Positions 6,467 to 6,473 of a stretch of 6,473 nucleotides of DNA are shown here, piece by piece; position 1 is the stretch's first letter; each line of letters opens with the position of its first letter. The translations under genes and the position numbers were made by a program. The notes under the pieces were generated by a model that was not told the origin of the DNA, did not search any database, and saw nothing but the letters and a program-made list of their open reading frames with translations. Source of the DNA: Prevotellaceae bacterium (GTDB taxonomy: Bacteria; Bacteroidota; Bacteroidia; Bacteroidales; Bacteroidaceae); NCBI GenBank assembly GCA_022508635.1, contig JAFLUV010000012.1, positions 15,930 to 22,402 on the forward strand. The letters run 5' to 3'.

Positions 6467-6473
6467 CATGACA

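Noticed and set aside
6468..6473. ATG one base after the last stop codon, possibly the start of a further gene in the operon
   Set aside because: Only two codons (ATG ACA) are in the window, so a gene cannot be supported, though the tight spacing would fit a continuing operon.

Overview
The window looks like ordinary chromosomal sequence from a Bacteroidota bacterium, most likely order Bacteroidales (Prevotella/Bacteroides-like). Three things point there: a Bacteroidetes-type promoter (TTTG then TAnnTTTG) in the one sizeable intergenic gap, a large secreted MG2/plug-like protein of a kind typical of this phylum, and lipoprotein-like signal peptides without strong Shine-Dalgarno sequences. No rRNA, tRNA, CRISPR array, transposase or phage gene was found. 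The window is densely coding and the longest gap is 159 bp.

Layout. Positions 2-2932 (minus strand) hold a complete 976-residue secreted protein with macroglobulin-like (MG2) domains, a TonB-plug-like segment and no beta-barrel. Positions 2933-3091 form a divergent promoter region. Positions 3092-4216 (plus) encode a 374-residue kinase of the APH/choline kinase fold, resembling the N-acetylhexosamine 1-kinase/MdsC-like sugar kinases. A 67-bp gap with a small hairpin follows. Positions 4284-5708 and 5726-6466 (plus) encode two unrecognised probable lipoproteins. They share one homologous domain, present twice in the first and once in the second, so three copies lie in tandem.

How the genes may work together. 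The kinase and the two lipoproteins are co-directional and closely spaced, and I see no convincing promoter between them, so they may be one transcript. Nothing in the sequences links the sugar kinase biochemically to the lipoproteins. The MG2 protein is transcribed away from them and may only share the intergenic region.

Most unusual points: the three-copy domain family of unknown function; a perfect 27-bp GC-rich palindrome that fills exactly nine codons of the MG2 protein; an in-frame 45-bp tandem repeat in a low-complexity tract of the same protein; and avoidance of Leu TTA/CTA and Ser TCA over about 735 codons, which leaves a very long antisense frame open. I found no convincing evidence of a new defence or mobile system here.
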